Origin: Streptomyces sp. CA-278952
Lineage (GTDB): Bacteria > Actinomycetota > Actinomycetes > Streptomycetales > Streptomycetaceae
NCBI RefSeq assembly: GCF_028747205.1
Contig: NZ_CP112880.1
Location: forward strand, 2,232,001-2,296,000
Reading direction: 5' to 3'
Length of the DNA stretch: 64,000 nt
This document shows, piece by piece, positions 1 to 8,071 of this stretch (the first letter of the stretch is position 1; the number at the start of each line of letters is the position of its first letter). A program made the translations under genes and the position numbers. The notes under the pieces are model-generated. The model did not search any database. It saw nothing but the letters and a program-made list of their open reading frames with translations, and had not been told where the DNA came from.

Positions 1-908
1 ACGTCGTCGACTACTTCGGCGACTACGAGCAGGGCGGGGACGAGTGCCACATGGCGTTCCACTTCCCCGTGATGCCGCGGATCTTCATGGCGGTGCGCCG
101 TGAGAGCCGCTACCCGGTCTCCGAGATCCTGGCGAAGACCCCGGCGATCCCGAAGAACTGCCAGTGGGGCATCTTCCTGCGCAACCACGACGAGCTGACC
201 CTCGAAATGGTCACGGACGAAGAGCGCGACTACATGTACGCGGAGTACGCCAAGGACCCGCGGATGCGCGCCAACATCGGCATCCGGAGGCGGCTGGCCC
301 CGCTGCTGGACAACGACCGCAACCAGATCGAGCTGTTCACCGCCCTGCTGCTGTCGCTGCCCGGCTCCCCGATCCTCTACTACGGGGACGAGATCGGGAT
401 GGGCGACAACATCTGGCTGGGCGACCGGGACGCGGTGCGCACCCCGATGCAGTGGACGCCCGACCGCAACGCCGGGTTCTCCTCCAGCGATCCGGGGCGG
501 CTCTACCTCCCCACGATCATGGACCCGGTCCACGGCTACCAGGTCACCAACGTCGAGGCGTCGATGGCCTCGCCGTCCTCGCTGCTGCACTGGACCCGTC
601 GGATGATCGAGATCCGTAAGCAGAATCCGGCCTTCGGTCTCGGCGAGTACACCGAACTGCCCTCGTCCAACCCGGCGGTGCTGGCGTTCACCCGCGAGTA
701 CGGGGACGATCTCGTCCTGTGCGTGCACAACTTCTCGCGGTTCGCGCAGCCGACGGAACTGGACCTGCGATCGTTCAACGGACGTCATCCGGTGGAATTG
801 ATCGGCGGGGTACGCTTCCCGGCCATCGGCCAGTGGCCCTACCTGCTGACCCTCGCGGGACACGGCTTCTACTGGTTCCGGCTGCGCAAGGACGCGCCGC
901 CGGCCTGA
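1..908 (+). CDS. treS: Trehalose synthase / maltose glucosylmutase, C-terminal part (5' truncated by window)
   Basis: Only the last 302 or so codons are present; the reading frame is open from base 3, so the gene begins outside the window. TreS is a GH13 enzyme that interconverts trehalose and maltose in the cytoplasm. The fragment carries the GH13 region around FLRNHDELTLE (the conserved NHD), then YYGDEIGMGDNIWLGDRDAVRTP-type sequence typical of TreS, then the C-terminal beta domain ending near YWFRLRKDAPPA. The N-terminal barrel with the nucleophile and acid/base is not visible. A strong hairpin follows the stop, and maltokinase and branching enzyme genes follow on the same strand, which places it in the trehalose-maltose-maltose-1-phosphate-glucan route. 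A TreS-maltokinase fusion is excluded because the stop at 906-908 separates the two. Confidence 0.93.
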   Translation, partial: VVDYFGDYEQGGDECHMAFHFPVMPRIFMAVRRESRYPVSEILAKTPAIPKNCQWGIFLRNHDELTLEMVTDEERDYMYAEYAKDPRMRANIGIRRRLAPLLDNDRNQIELFTALLLSLPGSPILYYGDEIGMGDNIWLGDRDAVRTPMQWTPDRNAGFSSSDPGRLYLPTIMDPVHGYQVTNVEASMASPSSLLHWTRRMIEIRKQNPAFGLGEYTELPSSNPAVLAFTREYGDDLVLCVHNFSRFAQPTELDLRSFNGRHPVELIGGVRFPAIGQWPYLLTLAGHGFYWFRLRKDAPPA

Positions 909-918
909 TGCCGGCCCC

Positions 919-956
919 GCCCCGTGCGGGACGGTTTCCGCCGTCCCGCACGGGGC
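919..956 (+). terminator. Hairpin after treS
   Basis: Perfect 16-bp arms (919-934 and 941-956) with a 6-base loop lie 10 bases after the treS stop. There is no T-run, as is common in Streptomyces. It probably ends or attenuates treS transcription, so mak may have its own promoter in 957-1125. Confidence 0.6.
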
Positions 957-1140
957 ACCCTGACCCCTAGGCAAGGCCTTGGGCCTTCACCCTTCCGGCG
1001 CCTTCGGCCTTCACCGTTCCGCCGTTCGAGTCCGTAGAGACGCTCCTGACCCGACACGTCCCGCACAGCCGGACAGCCATTGCCGCAATCCGGGACACTC
1101 TTCGCATCCTGTGGTGTGCCCGGGGAAAGGACGCGATGCC

Positions 1141-2562
1141 ATGTCGGAGGCTGCATCCACTCACGTCGCCCTGGCGAAGAGCACGAGGAACAGCGCAACG
1201 GCCGGGGTGACGAAGGACGGGAATCTGCTCCCGTCCCTCGCCCCGCTGCTCCATGCCTGGCTGCCCAGGCAGCGGTGGTTCGCCGGAAAGGGCCGGCCGG
1301 TCACCGGCTTCTCCCTGGTCTCGGCCACCGAGATGCTGCCGCTGGACGGCACGGCGGGCCCGGGGCTGCTGCACCTGCTGGTGCGGGTCGAGCAGCCCGC
1401 CCAGCAGACCCGCCCGGCCGAGGACTGCTACCAACTGCTCCTCGGTGCAAGAACGTCACTTCCACCGCTCCTCGCGGGCGCCCTTATCGGCCGGGTCGAG
1501 CGGGGCCCGCTCGCCGGACGGGCCGTCTACGACGCGCTGCACGACCCGCGGCTGGCCGATCTGCTGCTGGAACGCTTCCGCCGCCCCGGGAGTCTCGGCT
1601 CCCTGCGCTTCGAGCGGACCGCCGCGATCCCGGCCGGTCTCGCGCCCCGGGTGCTCGACGCCGAACAGTCCAACTCCTCGCTCGTCTACGGGGATGCGTA
1701 CATCCTCAAGATCTTCCGCCGCGTCTTCCCGGGCACCAACCCGGACCTGGAACTGCCGCTCGCCCTCAGCGGCGAGGGGTGCGAACGGGTACCGGCCCCG
1801 GTCGCCTGGTTCGAGGCGCCAGGACCCGAACCGCTCACCCTCGGCGTCCTCCAGCCCTTCCTGCACGGCGCACGCGACGGCTGGCAGCTCGCGCTGGGCG
1901 CGCTCGCCGCGGGCCGCGACTTCCTCAGCGAGGCCCGGGCGCTGGGCCGGGCCACCGCCGAGGTCCACACCGCGCTCGCCGCCGCGCTGCCGACCCCGGC
2001 GCTTCGCGGCACCCAGACGCGGCAGCTCGTCGCGGAGATGACCCGACGGCTGGAGGCCGCCGCCCAGGCGGTCCCGGCGCTCGTGCCGTACGTCCCCGGA
2101 CTGCGCGCCGCGTTCGAGGCGGTGACCGACCTCGGGGTCCGGGGCAGCGGCTGGGCCCAGCAGCGGGTGCACGGCGATCTCCACCTCGGACAGACGCTGC
2201 GCTCCGCCGACGGGTTCTGGTCGCTGATCGACTTCGAGGGCGAACCGGCCCGCCCGCTCCCCGAGCGCCGCATGCCCGCGCCCCCGGTCCGTGACGTCGC
2301 GGGCATGCTGCGGTCCTTCGACTACGCGGCCCGCTCGCACCGCCCGTGGAACCCGGAGTGGGCGGCCCGCTGCCGTGCCGCCTACTGCGAGGGCTACGCG
2401 CAGGCGTCGGGCAGCGACCCGCGCTGCGAACCGGAGCTGCTGCGCGCCCATGAGACCGACAAGGCCGTGTACGAGGTGCTGTACGAGGCCCGGCACCGCC
2501 CCGACTGGCTGCCGGTTCCGATGGCGGCCATCCAGCGACTGGCCCAGTCCGCAGCGGCCTGA
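1141..2562 (+). CDS. mak: Maltokinase
   Basis: 473 aa from the ATG at 1141, which is preceded by the purine-rich GGGGAAAGG about 11 bases upstream; the frame is open further 5' but that part does not look like the family. Maltokinase phosphorylates maltose with ATP to maltose 1-phosphate, the donor for GlgE. The fold is aminoglycoside-phosphotransferase-like. Visible motifs are LPRQRWFAGKGRPV near the N-terminus, the catalytic-loop RVHGDLHLGQTL at about residues 340-351, and the metal-binding IDFEGEP at about residues 364-370, which are diagnostic of Pep2/Mak. It sits between treS and glgB, 69 bp before glgB, and so links trehalose turnover to alpha-glucan synthesis. The family's usual length is about 450 aa, so it looks intact. 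Confidence 0.93.
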   Translation: MSEAASTHVALAKSTRNSATAGVTKDGNLLPSLAPLLHAWLPRQRWFAGKGRPVTGFSLVSATEMLPLDGTAGPGLLHLLVRVEQPAQQTRPAEDCYQLLLGARTSLPPLLAGALIGRVERGPLAGRAVYDALHDPRLADLLLERFRRPGSLGSLRFERTAAIPAGLAPRVLDAEQSNSSLVYGDAYILKIFRRVFPGTNPDLELPLALSGEGCERVPAPVAWFEAPGPEPLTLGVLQPFLHGARDGWQLALGALAAGRDFLSEARALGRATAEVHTALAAALPTPALRGTQTRQLVAEMTRRLEAAAQAVPALVPYVPGLRAAFEAVTDLGVRGSGWAQQRVHGDLHLGQTLRSADGFWSLIDFEGEPARPLPERRMPAPPVRDVAGMLRSFDYAARSHRPWNPEWAARCRAAYCEGYAQASGSDPRCEPELLRAHETDKAVYEVLYEARHRPDWLPVPMAAIQRLAQSAAA

Positions 2563-2631
2563 GCCGTACCCCCACGCACCTCCCCTCGACCCCGCGCTCT
2601 TCCCCCTTCACTCTCCGAGGAGGCAGTCCCT

Positions 2632-5055
2632 GTGACCGCCCGCAAGCCGTCCCGCAAGGCATCCCGCAAGACCGCCGAAGTCCCCGCCGAACTGCCCGTC
2701 GAGATCCCCGCCGAAACGCCGGTCGAGGCACCCGTCGAAGCCGCCGTCGACGTGGCGGCGGCGCCGACGCCCGCGCCCGCCGCGACCACCACGAAGACCG
2801 CGACCGCCGGGGGTGCCCGGCCCCGGCGCGCCGACACGGGCCCGCCGCGGCCCCGGCAGGCCGGGGACGGCCAGGGCGCGCGTCCCGCACCGGCCCTGGA
2901 CGGCGCGGACCGCGGCCGGCTGCTGGCCGGCGACCACCACGCGCCGCACGACGTGCTCGGCGCCCACCCGATCCCCGGCGGGGTGCTGGTCCGGGCGCTG
3001 CGGCCGTTCGCCCGGTCGGTCACGGTGCTGGCGACCGGGCTGCGGGCCGAACTGCACGACGACGGGGACGGCTTCTTCTCCGGTGTGCTGCCGGTGCCGG
3101 AGGCCCCCGCGTACCGGCTCGAAGTGGCGTACGACGACAACGTCATCGAGGTGGAGGACGCGTACCGCTTCTGGCCCGCGATCGGCGAGCTCGATCTGCA
3201 TCTGATCGGCGAGGGCCGCCACGAGGAGCTGTGGCGGGCGCTCGGCGCGGAGCCGATGGAGCACCAGGGGGTGGCCGGCACCCGGTTCACCCTCTGGGCG
3301 CCGAACGCGCGCGGCGTGCGGATCACCGGTGACTTCAACTACTGGGACGGCACGGGCTTCCCGATGCGCTCGCTCGGCTCGACCGGGGTGTGGGAGCTGT
3401 TCCTGCCCGGGGTCGGCGAGGGCGCGCTGTACAAGTACGACATCTGCCGCCCGGACGGTTCGCACACGGTGCGGGCCGACCCGATGGCCCGGCGCGCCGA
3501 GGTGCCGCCCGCGACGGCCTCGATCGTCACCGCGTCGCACCACGCGTGGCAGGACGCGGACTGGATGGCCCATCGGGGCGACCGGCCTGTCCACGAGGCC
3601 CCGTTCTCGGTGTACGAGGTCCATCTCGCCTCCTGGCGCCCCGGGCTGACGTACCGTCAACTAGCGGAGCAGCTCCCGGCCTATGTGAAGGATCTGGGCT
3701 TCACGCATGTCGAGCTGATGCCGGTCTCCGAGCATCCCTTCGGCGGTTCCTGGGGCTATCAGGTCACCGGTTTCTACGCGCCGACCTCGCGGATGGGCAC
3801 CCCGGACGACTTCCGCTTCCTGGTGGACGCCCTGCACCGGGCAGGCATCGGCGTGATCATGGACTGGGTTCCGGCGCACTTCCCGCGCGACGACTGGGCG
3901 CTGGCCGAGTTCGACGGCCGGCCGCTGTACGAGCACTCCGACCCACAGCGCGCGGCGCACCCGGACTGGGGGACGCTGGAGTTCGACTACGGCCGCACCG
4001 AGGTCCGCAACTTCCTCGTCGCCAACGCCACTTACTGGTGCGAGGAGTTCCACATCGACGGGCTGCGGGTCGACGCGGTGGCCTCGATGCTCTACCTCGA
4101 CTACTCCCGCGAGGACGGCCAGTGGTCGCCCAACGAGTTCGGCGGCCGGGAGAACCTGGACGCGGTCGCCTTCCTCCAGGAGATGAACGCGACGGTCTAC
4201 CGCCGCAACCCCGGTGTCGTCACCATCGCCGAGGAGTCCACCGCCTGGGACGGCGTCACCCGGCCCACCGACGGCGGGGGCCTGGGCTTCGGGCTGAAGT
4301 GGAACATGGGCTGGATGCACGACTCGCTCCAGTACATCGCCAAGGAGCCGGTCCACCGCAAGTACCACCACAACGAGATGACCTTCTCGATGGTGTACGC
4401 GTACAGCGAGAACTACGTGCTGCCGATCTCGCACGACGAGGTGGTGCACGGCAAGCAGGCGCTGGTGGCGAAGATGCCCGGCGACTGGTGGCAGCAGCGC
4501 GCCAACCACCGCGCCTACCTGGGCTTCATGTGGGCCCACCCCGGCAAGCAACTCCTTTTCATGGGGCAGGAGTTCGCCCAAGGGGCCGAGTGGTCCGAGG
4601 GGCACGGGCCGGACTGGTGGCTGCTGGACCCCTCCTACGGGGCGTCCGGCGACCACCGCGGGGTGCGGGACCTGGTCGGCGACCTGAACGCGGTGTACGG
4701 GGCGGTGCCCGCGCTCTGGCAGCGGGACACGGTGCCGGAGGGGTTCAGCTGGGTGGACGGCGGGGCGGCCGAGGACAACGTGTTCGCGTTCCTGCGGTAC
4801 GACGCGGACGGCTCCCCGCTGCTGGCAGTCTCCCACTTCTCCCCGGCGGTCCGGAGCGACTACCGCCTCGGGGTGCCGGAGACCGGTACGGAGGGCTGGG
4901 TGGAGGTGCTGAACACCGACGCCGCCCGGTACGGCGGTGGCGACGTGCGCAACGAGGAGCCGCTGAAGGCGGAGGCGGTGCCCGCGCACGGCCGCCCGTG
5001 CAGCATCTCGCTCACGCTGCCGCCGCTGGCCACGGTGTGGTTCCGCCCGGCGTAG
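2632..5055 (+). CDS. glgB: 1,4-alpha-glucan branching enzyme
   Basis: 807 aa from a GTG at 2632 with GAGGAGG about 8 bases upstream. GlgB (GH13) cuts alpha-1,4-glucan and re-forms it as alpha-1,6 branches. After roughly 80 low-complexity residues rich in Pro, Ala and Glu come two N-terminal beta/CBM48-type domains ([20 protein letters not shown]), then the catalytic barrel with [10 protein letters not shown], the nucleophile Asp in [15 protein letters not shown] (about residue 481), the acid/base Glu in TIAEESTAW (about 534) and the SHDEVVHGK motif. The C-terminal beta domain ends in TVWFRPA. The long N-terminal extension is longer than in enteric GlgB but is common in actinomycetes. It is third in the treS-mak-glgB series and lies convergent with the next gene. 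Confidence 0.96.
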   Translation: MTARKPSRKASRKTAEVPAELPVEIPAETPVEAPVEAAVDVAAAPTPAPAATTTKTATAGGARPRRADTGPPRPRQAGDGQGARPAPALDGADRGRLLAGDHHAPHDVLGAHPIPGGVLVRALRPFARSVTVLATGLRAELHDDGDGFFSGVLPVPEAPAYRLEVAYDDNVIEVEDAYRFWPAIGELDLHLIGEGRHEELWRALGAEPMEHQGVAGTRFTLWAPNARGVRITGDFNYWDGTGFPMRSLGSTGVWELFLPGVGEGALYKYDICRPDGSHTVRADPMARRAEVPPATASIVTASHHAWQDADWMAHRGDRPVHEAPFSVYEVHLASWRPGLTYRQLAEQLPAYVKDLGFTHVELMPVSEHPFGGSWGYQVTGFYAPTSRMGTPDDFRFLVDALHRAGIGVIMDWVPAHFPRDDWALAEFDGRPLYEHSDPQRAAHPDWGTLEFDYGRTEVRNFLVANATYWCEEFHIDGLRVDAVASMLYLDYSREDGQWSPNEFGGRENLDAVAFLQEMNATVYRRNPGVVTIAEESTAWDGVTRPTDGGGLGFGLKWNMGWMHDSLQYIAKEPVHRKYHHNEMTFSMVYAYSENYVLPISHDEVVHGKQALVAKMPGDWWQQRANHRAYLGFMWAHPGKQLLFMGQEFAQGAEWSEGHGPDWWLLDPSYGASGDHRGVRDLVGDLNAVYGAVPALWQRDTVPEGFSWVDGGAAEDNVFAFLRYDADGSPLLAVSHFSPAVRSDYRLGVPETGTEGWVEVLNTDAARYGGGDVRNEEPLKAEAVPAHGRPCSISLTLPPLATVWFRPA

Positions 5056-5090
5056 TCCGGCCGGGGTGAGCGGGGCCGAGGTGAACGGCC

Positions 5091-5130
5091 GGGGCCCGTA
5101 CCGCGTCGGTGACGACGTGGCGCGGGCCCC
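5091..5130. terminator. Hairpin between convergent glgB and dehydrogenase
   Basis: An inverted repeat with outer arms GGGGCCCG / CGGGCCCC and an inner near-complementary stem lies in the 93-bp gap between the two stops. It could serve both strands. Confidence 0.5.
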
Positions 5131-5148
5131 TCCCCCGTTGACGGCAGG

Positions 5149-6063
5149 TCAGTGATCGGCGGCGATCACCTCGACGATGCTCGACCAGGAATCGGTGCCG
5201 TGGCCCTTGGCAATCGCCCGGTCGGTGACGCCCTTGAGCGCGGCGAGCTGCGAGACGTCCAGGCCACGGTCCTTCGCGGTGTGCAGGATGTGGTCGACGC
5301 TGGCCGCCATCATGGCGAGGTTCGCGCCCTCGCCCGTGTACGAGCGCGTGTCGATGTCCTGCGCCGTGTACGCGGCGATCGGCGGCAGGATGCCCGCGAT
5401 CGTGTTGAGGTACGGGGCGAGCGACGCTCCGTCGATGCCCTCTGCCCGGGCCAGCGCGAAGGCGTGGACGAGGCCGCCCATGGCCCCGTAGAAGAAGTCC
5501 AGCATCGCCATGTCGTAGGCGGCGGCGAGCCCGTGGTCCTCGCCGAGGAAGGTGGCGGGCGCGCCGAGCGCCTTGAGGGTGGTCTCGTGCGCCTCGAACG
5601 CGGCCCGGTCGCCGGAGTGGAACACCAGCGCGTCCGCCGAGCCGACCACGTCGACGGGCACCATGATCGCCCCGTCGAGGTACGCCAGGGAGTGCTTCTC
5701 GGCCCAGGCGGCGGTCCCCCGCGACCGGGCCGGGGTGTCCGAGGTGAGGTTGACCAGGACCCGCCCCTCCAGCGCCCCGGCCAGCGGCTCCAGGACCGCG
5801 TCGGAGGCGTCGTAGTCGACGAGGCAGACCACGACGAGCCCGCTCGCCCGCACGGCCTCCTCGGCGGACGCGGCCCGCACCGCGCCCAGGGAGACGACGT
5901 CCTCGCCCTTCTCGGGAGAACGGTTCCAGACGGTGGTGGGGTGGCCGGCGGCCACGAAGGCGCGGGCCAGGGAGCGGCCCATGTCGCCGAGGCCGAGGAC
6001 GGTGACAGGGGTGAGGTCGGAGGTGGGGGCAGTGGTCGTGTTCGCTCGCGTCATGGGGATCAT
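5149..6063 (-). CDS. NAD(P)-dependent dehydrogenase, imine-reductase / beta-hydroxyacid dehydrogenase superfamily
   Basis: 304 aa. The N-terminal Rossmann domain carries the dinucleotide motif TVLGLGDMGRSLARAF followed by WNRSPEK, whose Arg after the second beta strand suggests NADP(H). The C-terminal half (AAYDMAMLDFFYGAMGGLVHA) resembles the all-helical dimerisation domain of imine reductases more than that of 6-phosphogluconate or 3-hydroxyisobutyrate dehydrogenases. The substrate cannot be inferred. The start is ATG at 6063, or an in-frame ATG 9 bases downstream; neither has a clear ribosome site. A MerR-like gene lies 42 bp upstream on the same strand and could be co-transcribed. Bounds are firm; the substrate class is an inference. 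Confidence 0.8.
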   Translation of the reverse strand: MIPMTRANTTTAPTSDLTPVTVLGLGDMGRSLARAFVAAGHPTTVWNRSPEKGEDVVSLGAVRAASAEEAVRASGLVVVCLVDYDASDAVLEPLAGALEGRVLVNLTSDTPARSRGTAAWAEKHSLAYLDGAIMVPVDVVGSADALVFHSGDRAAFEAHETTLKALGAPATFLGEDHGLAAAYDMAMLDFFYGAMGGLVHAFALARAEGIDGASLAPYLNTIAGILPPIAAYTAQDIDTRSYTGEGANLAMMAASVDHILHTAKDRGLDVSQLAALKGVTDRAIAKGHGTDSWSSIVEVIAADH

Positions 6064-6105
6064 GCTGGGCGGGTGAACAGCGTCTGACCAGAGCCCACTT
6101 GACTG

Positions 6106-6432
6106 TCAGATACGTACTTCCGGGAAAGCGTCCAGGTCGGTGCGGTGCGGCTCGGTGGGGCCGGCCGGGGCGAGGACGTCCTCCAGCTCCTGGAGGAGCC
6201 TCCGCTTCGGCCGGGCGCCGACGATCGACTTCACCGGCTCACCCGCCCGGAAGACCATCAGGTCGGCTCGGGCGGGCTGTGTGCCGACCTCGGCGCGCAC
6301 CGACGTGTCGCCCTCGTCGTAGCTGCGGTAGCCGTTCTCCGCGCGCCGTGCGGGCAGCAGTCCGCGCGACTCGTAGTAGCGGAGCGTCCGCGTCGTCGTC
6401 CCGGCTCGTCTCGCCAGCTCCCCGATGCGCAT
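6106..6432 (-). CDS. MerR-type HTH fused to a thioredoxin C-terminal fragment (probable deletion remnant)
   Basis: 108 aa from the ATG at 6432. Residues 1-39 are a textbook MerR winged-helix start (MRIGELARRAGTTTRTLRYY, then GYRSYDEGD). There the MerR sequence stops: the second wing helix, the dimerisation coiled coil and any effector domain are missing. The rest reads LMVFRAGEPVKSIVGARPKR followed by RLLQELEDVL, which is the last two strands and the final helix of a thioredoxin. The CxxC active site and the IPT cis-proline motif are absent. My interpretation is that an adjacent merR-trx pair was joined in frame by an internal deletion. A functional DNA-binding remnant is possible but dimerisation would be lost. 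It reads toward the downstream dehydrogenase gene. Confidence 0.6.
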   Translation of the reverse strand: MRIGELARRAGTTTRTLRYYESRGLLPARRAENGYRSYDEGDTSVRAEVGTQPARADLMVFRAGEPVKSIVGARPKRRLLQELEDVLAPAGPTEPHRTDLDAFPEVRI

Positions 6433-6438
6433 GGGACG

Positions 6439-6487
6439 AACGTATTCCTTGACGCCGACGTCAACGCAAGGGCGCAACGCAAGGGCG
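6439..6487 (-). promoter_or_regulatory. MerR-type promoter with tandem 13-bp repeats
   Basis: On the minus strand, TTGCGT (6464-6469) and TACGTT (6439-6444) are separated by 19 bp, the over-long spacer typical of MerR-controlled promoters. CCTTG/CAAGG arms (6447-6451, 6467-6471) and TTGACG/CGTCAA arms (6449-6454, 6459-6464) lie inside it. Just upstream are two exact head-to-tail copies of CAACGCAAGGGCG (6462-6474, 6475-6487). The -10 ends 6 bases before the ATG, so the transcript would be leaderless. Confidence 0.45.
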
Positions 6488-6501
6488 TCGGCGCCGCGCC
6501 G

Positions 6502-7800
6502 TCAGTTGGCGCGGGTCGCCGACCGCCGGCGCACGGCCCAGATGATGCCGCCGCCCGCGGCGACCGCCGCGGCCGCCATGCCGACGAGCGGCGCGGTGGA
6601 GTCCGATCCGGTCGCGGCGAGGTTGCCGCCGGTCGTCTGCGGGGTAGCGCCGCCGGCCGTCGAGCCGCCCGTGTCGGCGGAGCCACCGGTGGTCGCGGTC
6701 CCGCCGGTGGTGCTCGTGGAGCCGGTGGAGCCGGAGCCTCCGGTGGACGGGGAACCGCCCGTGCCCCCCGTACCGCCGGTGGAACCGGTGGAGCCCGAGG
6801 TGTCCGGTGCCTTGCCGGTGTCGATCACGATCTGCGCGGTGTCATTGGCCGCGTTCCGGTCGAAGGGGCGCTCCTGTCCGCTGAAGGAGACCTCGCCGGT
6901 GGTGCGGCCGACCGCCTTGTCGACGCGCAGGACGAAGGGGTAGCTCTCGCCGCCGTCCACATCCACCCAGGACTGCGAGGTCCCGCAGCTGTAGTGCGTC
7001 TTGGTGACCGCGTCGCAGTATCCGTGCGCCTTGACGACGGACGTGCCCTTCGGGATGCGGATGTCGACGGTGGTCACGCTCCGGTCGATCTTCCCCTGCA
7101 CTCGGGCGGGGCCCTTGTTGGCGAACTTCACCGTCGCGGTGACCTTGTCGCCGACCTTGCCCTTCAGCTCGGCACCGGTCAGGCCGAAGTCGGCGGTGTT
7201 CGCCGCGGTGACGTCCGCCGAGGCGGCCGGTTCGGGGTGGTTCTTCCGGTCGGCGTCGGTGGCGGGGCCCTTCTCCACGAGAGTGAGCGGGTCGCCGGTG
7301 CCCTGGACCGGATCGGTGGAGCCGCTGTCGCCCTGGTCCGGGTCCGGCTCGGTGACGCCCAGCGTCACCCACAGGTCGTCGTTGAGCGCGGAGTCGAGCG
7401 CCTTGAGGGAGAGCGGCTTCTCCGTCCCGTAGACGACGCCCGGCTTCAGCGGCTGGTCGATCTTGCAGGCGGCGACGTGGGAGTCGGGCATCTCGTCGTA
7501 GGAGGGGATCGTGTAGTAGCTGCAGTTCTTGTACATCTCGTCGGCCTGGAGACCGGGTGACACGGCGTACGTCACATAGGAGACGGGCACCTCCTCCGTC
7601 CCCTTGTTGAGGAAGGTCAGGGGTGTGGAGAACGCGCTTCCGGCCTGAACCCCCTTGATCGGTGCGATCGTTCCGACGCCGAGGTCCGGCTCCGGCTCGG
7701 CGGCGAGCGCCGGCGCGGCGCCCAGCGCCACCAGCGCGGTGGCGGCCACGGCGGCGGTCCCACCGCGCAGGGTACGGCTGCGGGAAGGGGGGATGCGCAT
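6502..7800 (-). CDS. Secreted cell-wall protein with LAXTG sortase signal
   Basis: 432 aa from the ATG at 7800, with GAAGGA as ribosome site; the frame is open further upstream but that part is not protein-like. The N-terminus has twin-basic RSRTLRGG, a hydrophobic stretch and an ALA-AEP cleavage site, so it is exported. Two beta-rich, DUF11/CARDB-like regions follow (about residues 40-120 and 200-310, e.g. ELKGKVGDKVTATVKFANKG), then about 75 residues of Gly/Ser/Thr repeats. The end is NLAATGSDS, a hydrophobic helix and the basic tail RRRSATRAN. LAXTG is the class E sortase motif used by Streptomyces, so it should be covalently attached to peptidoglycan. No sortase gene is in the window. It contains two Cys-containing segments that may form disulfides. 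The function is unknown. Confidence 0.88.
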   Translation of the reverse strand: MRIPPSRSRTLRGGTAAVAATALVALGAAPALAAEPEPDLGVGTIAPIKGVQAGSAFSTPLTFLNKGTEEVPVSYVTYAVSPGLQADEMYKNCSYYTIPSYDEMPDSHVAACKIDQPLKPGVVYGTEKPLSLKALDSALNDDLWVTLGVTEPDPDQGDSGSTDPVQGTGDPLTLVEKGPATDADRKNHPEPAASADVTAANTADFGLTGAELKGKVGDKVTATVKFANKGPARVQGKIDRSVTTVDIRIPKGTSVVKAHGYCDAVTKTHYSCGTSQSWVDVDGGESYPFVLRVDKAVGRTTGEVSFSGQERPFDRNAANDTAQIVIDTGKAPDTSGSTGSTGGTGGTGGSPSTGGSGSTGSTSTTGGTATTGGSADTGGSTAGGATPQTTGGNLAATGSDSTAPLVGMAAAAVAAGGGIIWAVRRRSATRAN

Positions 7801-7940
7801 GGGAGTCCTTCGGTCGTGGGGCTCGGGGGCGGACTGCGGTCCTTCACCCCTCAAGACCGGTGCGGGAGAGGCAGGGTTGTGCCGGCCGGGGCAGTCGTGA
7901 CAGAACACGGACACAAGGGGCCAGTACCGGACACGGAAGC

Positions 7941-7976
7941 CGAGGACACCCGTACCGGGGGGTACGGGTGTCCTCG
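7941..7976 (-). terminator. Hairpin after dctA
   Basis: Perfect 16-bp arms (7941-7956, 7961-7976) around a GGGG loop, about 95 bases beyond the dctA stop on its strand. The gap 7801-8071 otherwise holds only the 5' region of the LAXTG gene's promoter side and no convincing coding sequence. Confidence 0.6.
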
Positions 7977-8071
7977 GGTGGGGGGCGCCGCCGTGGCTGT
8001 GGGGGATCCGGGGATGCGGGGGCGCGCCGTGCCTGCGGCGTGTGCCTGTGTGTGTGGGGGCGTGGAGCGGG

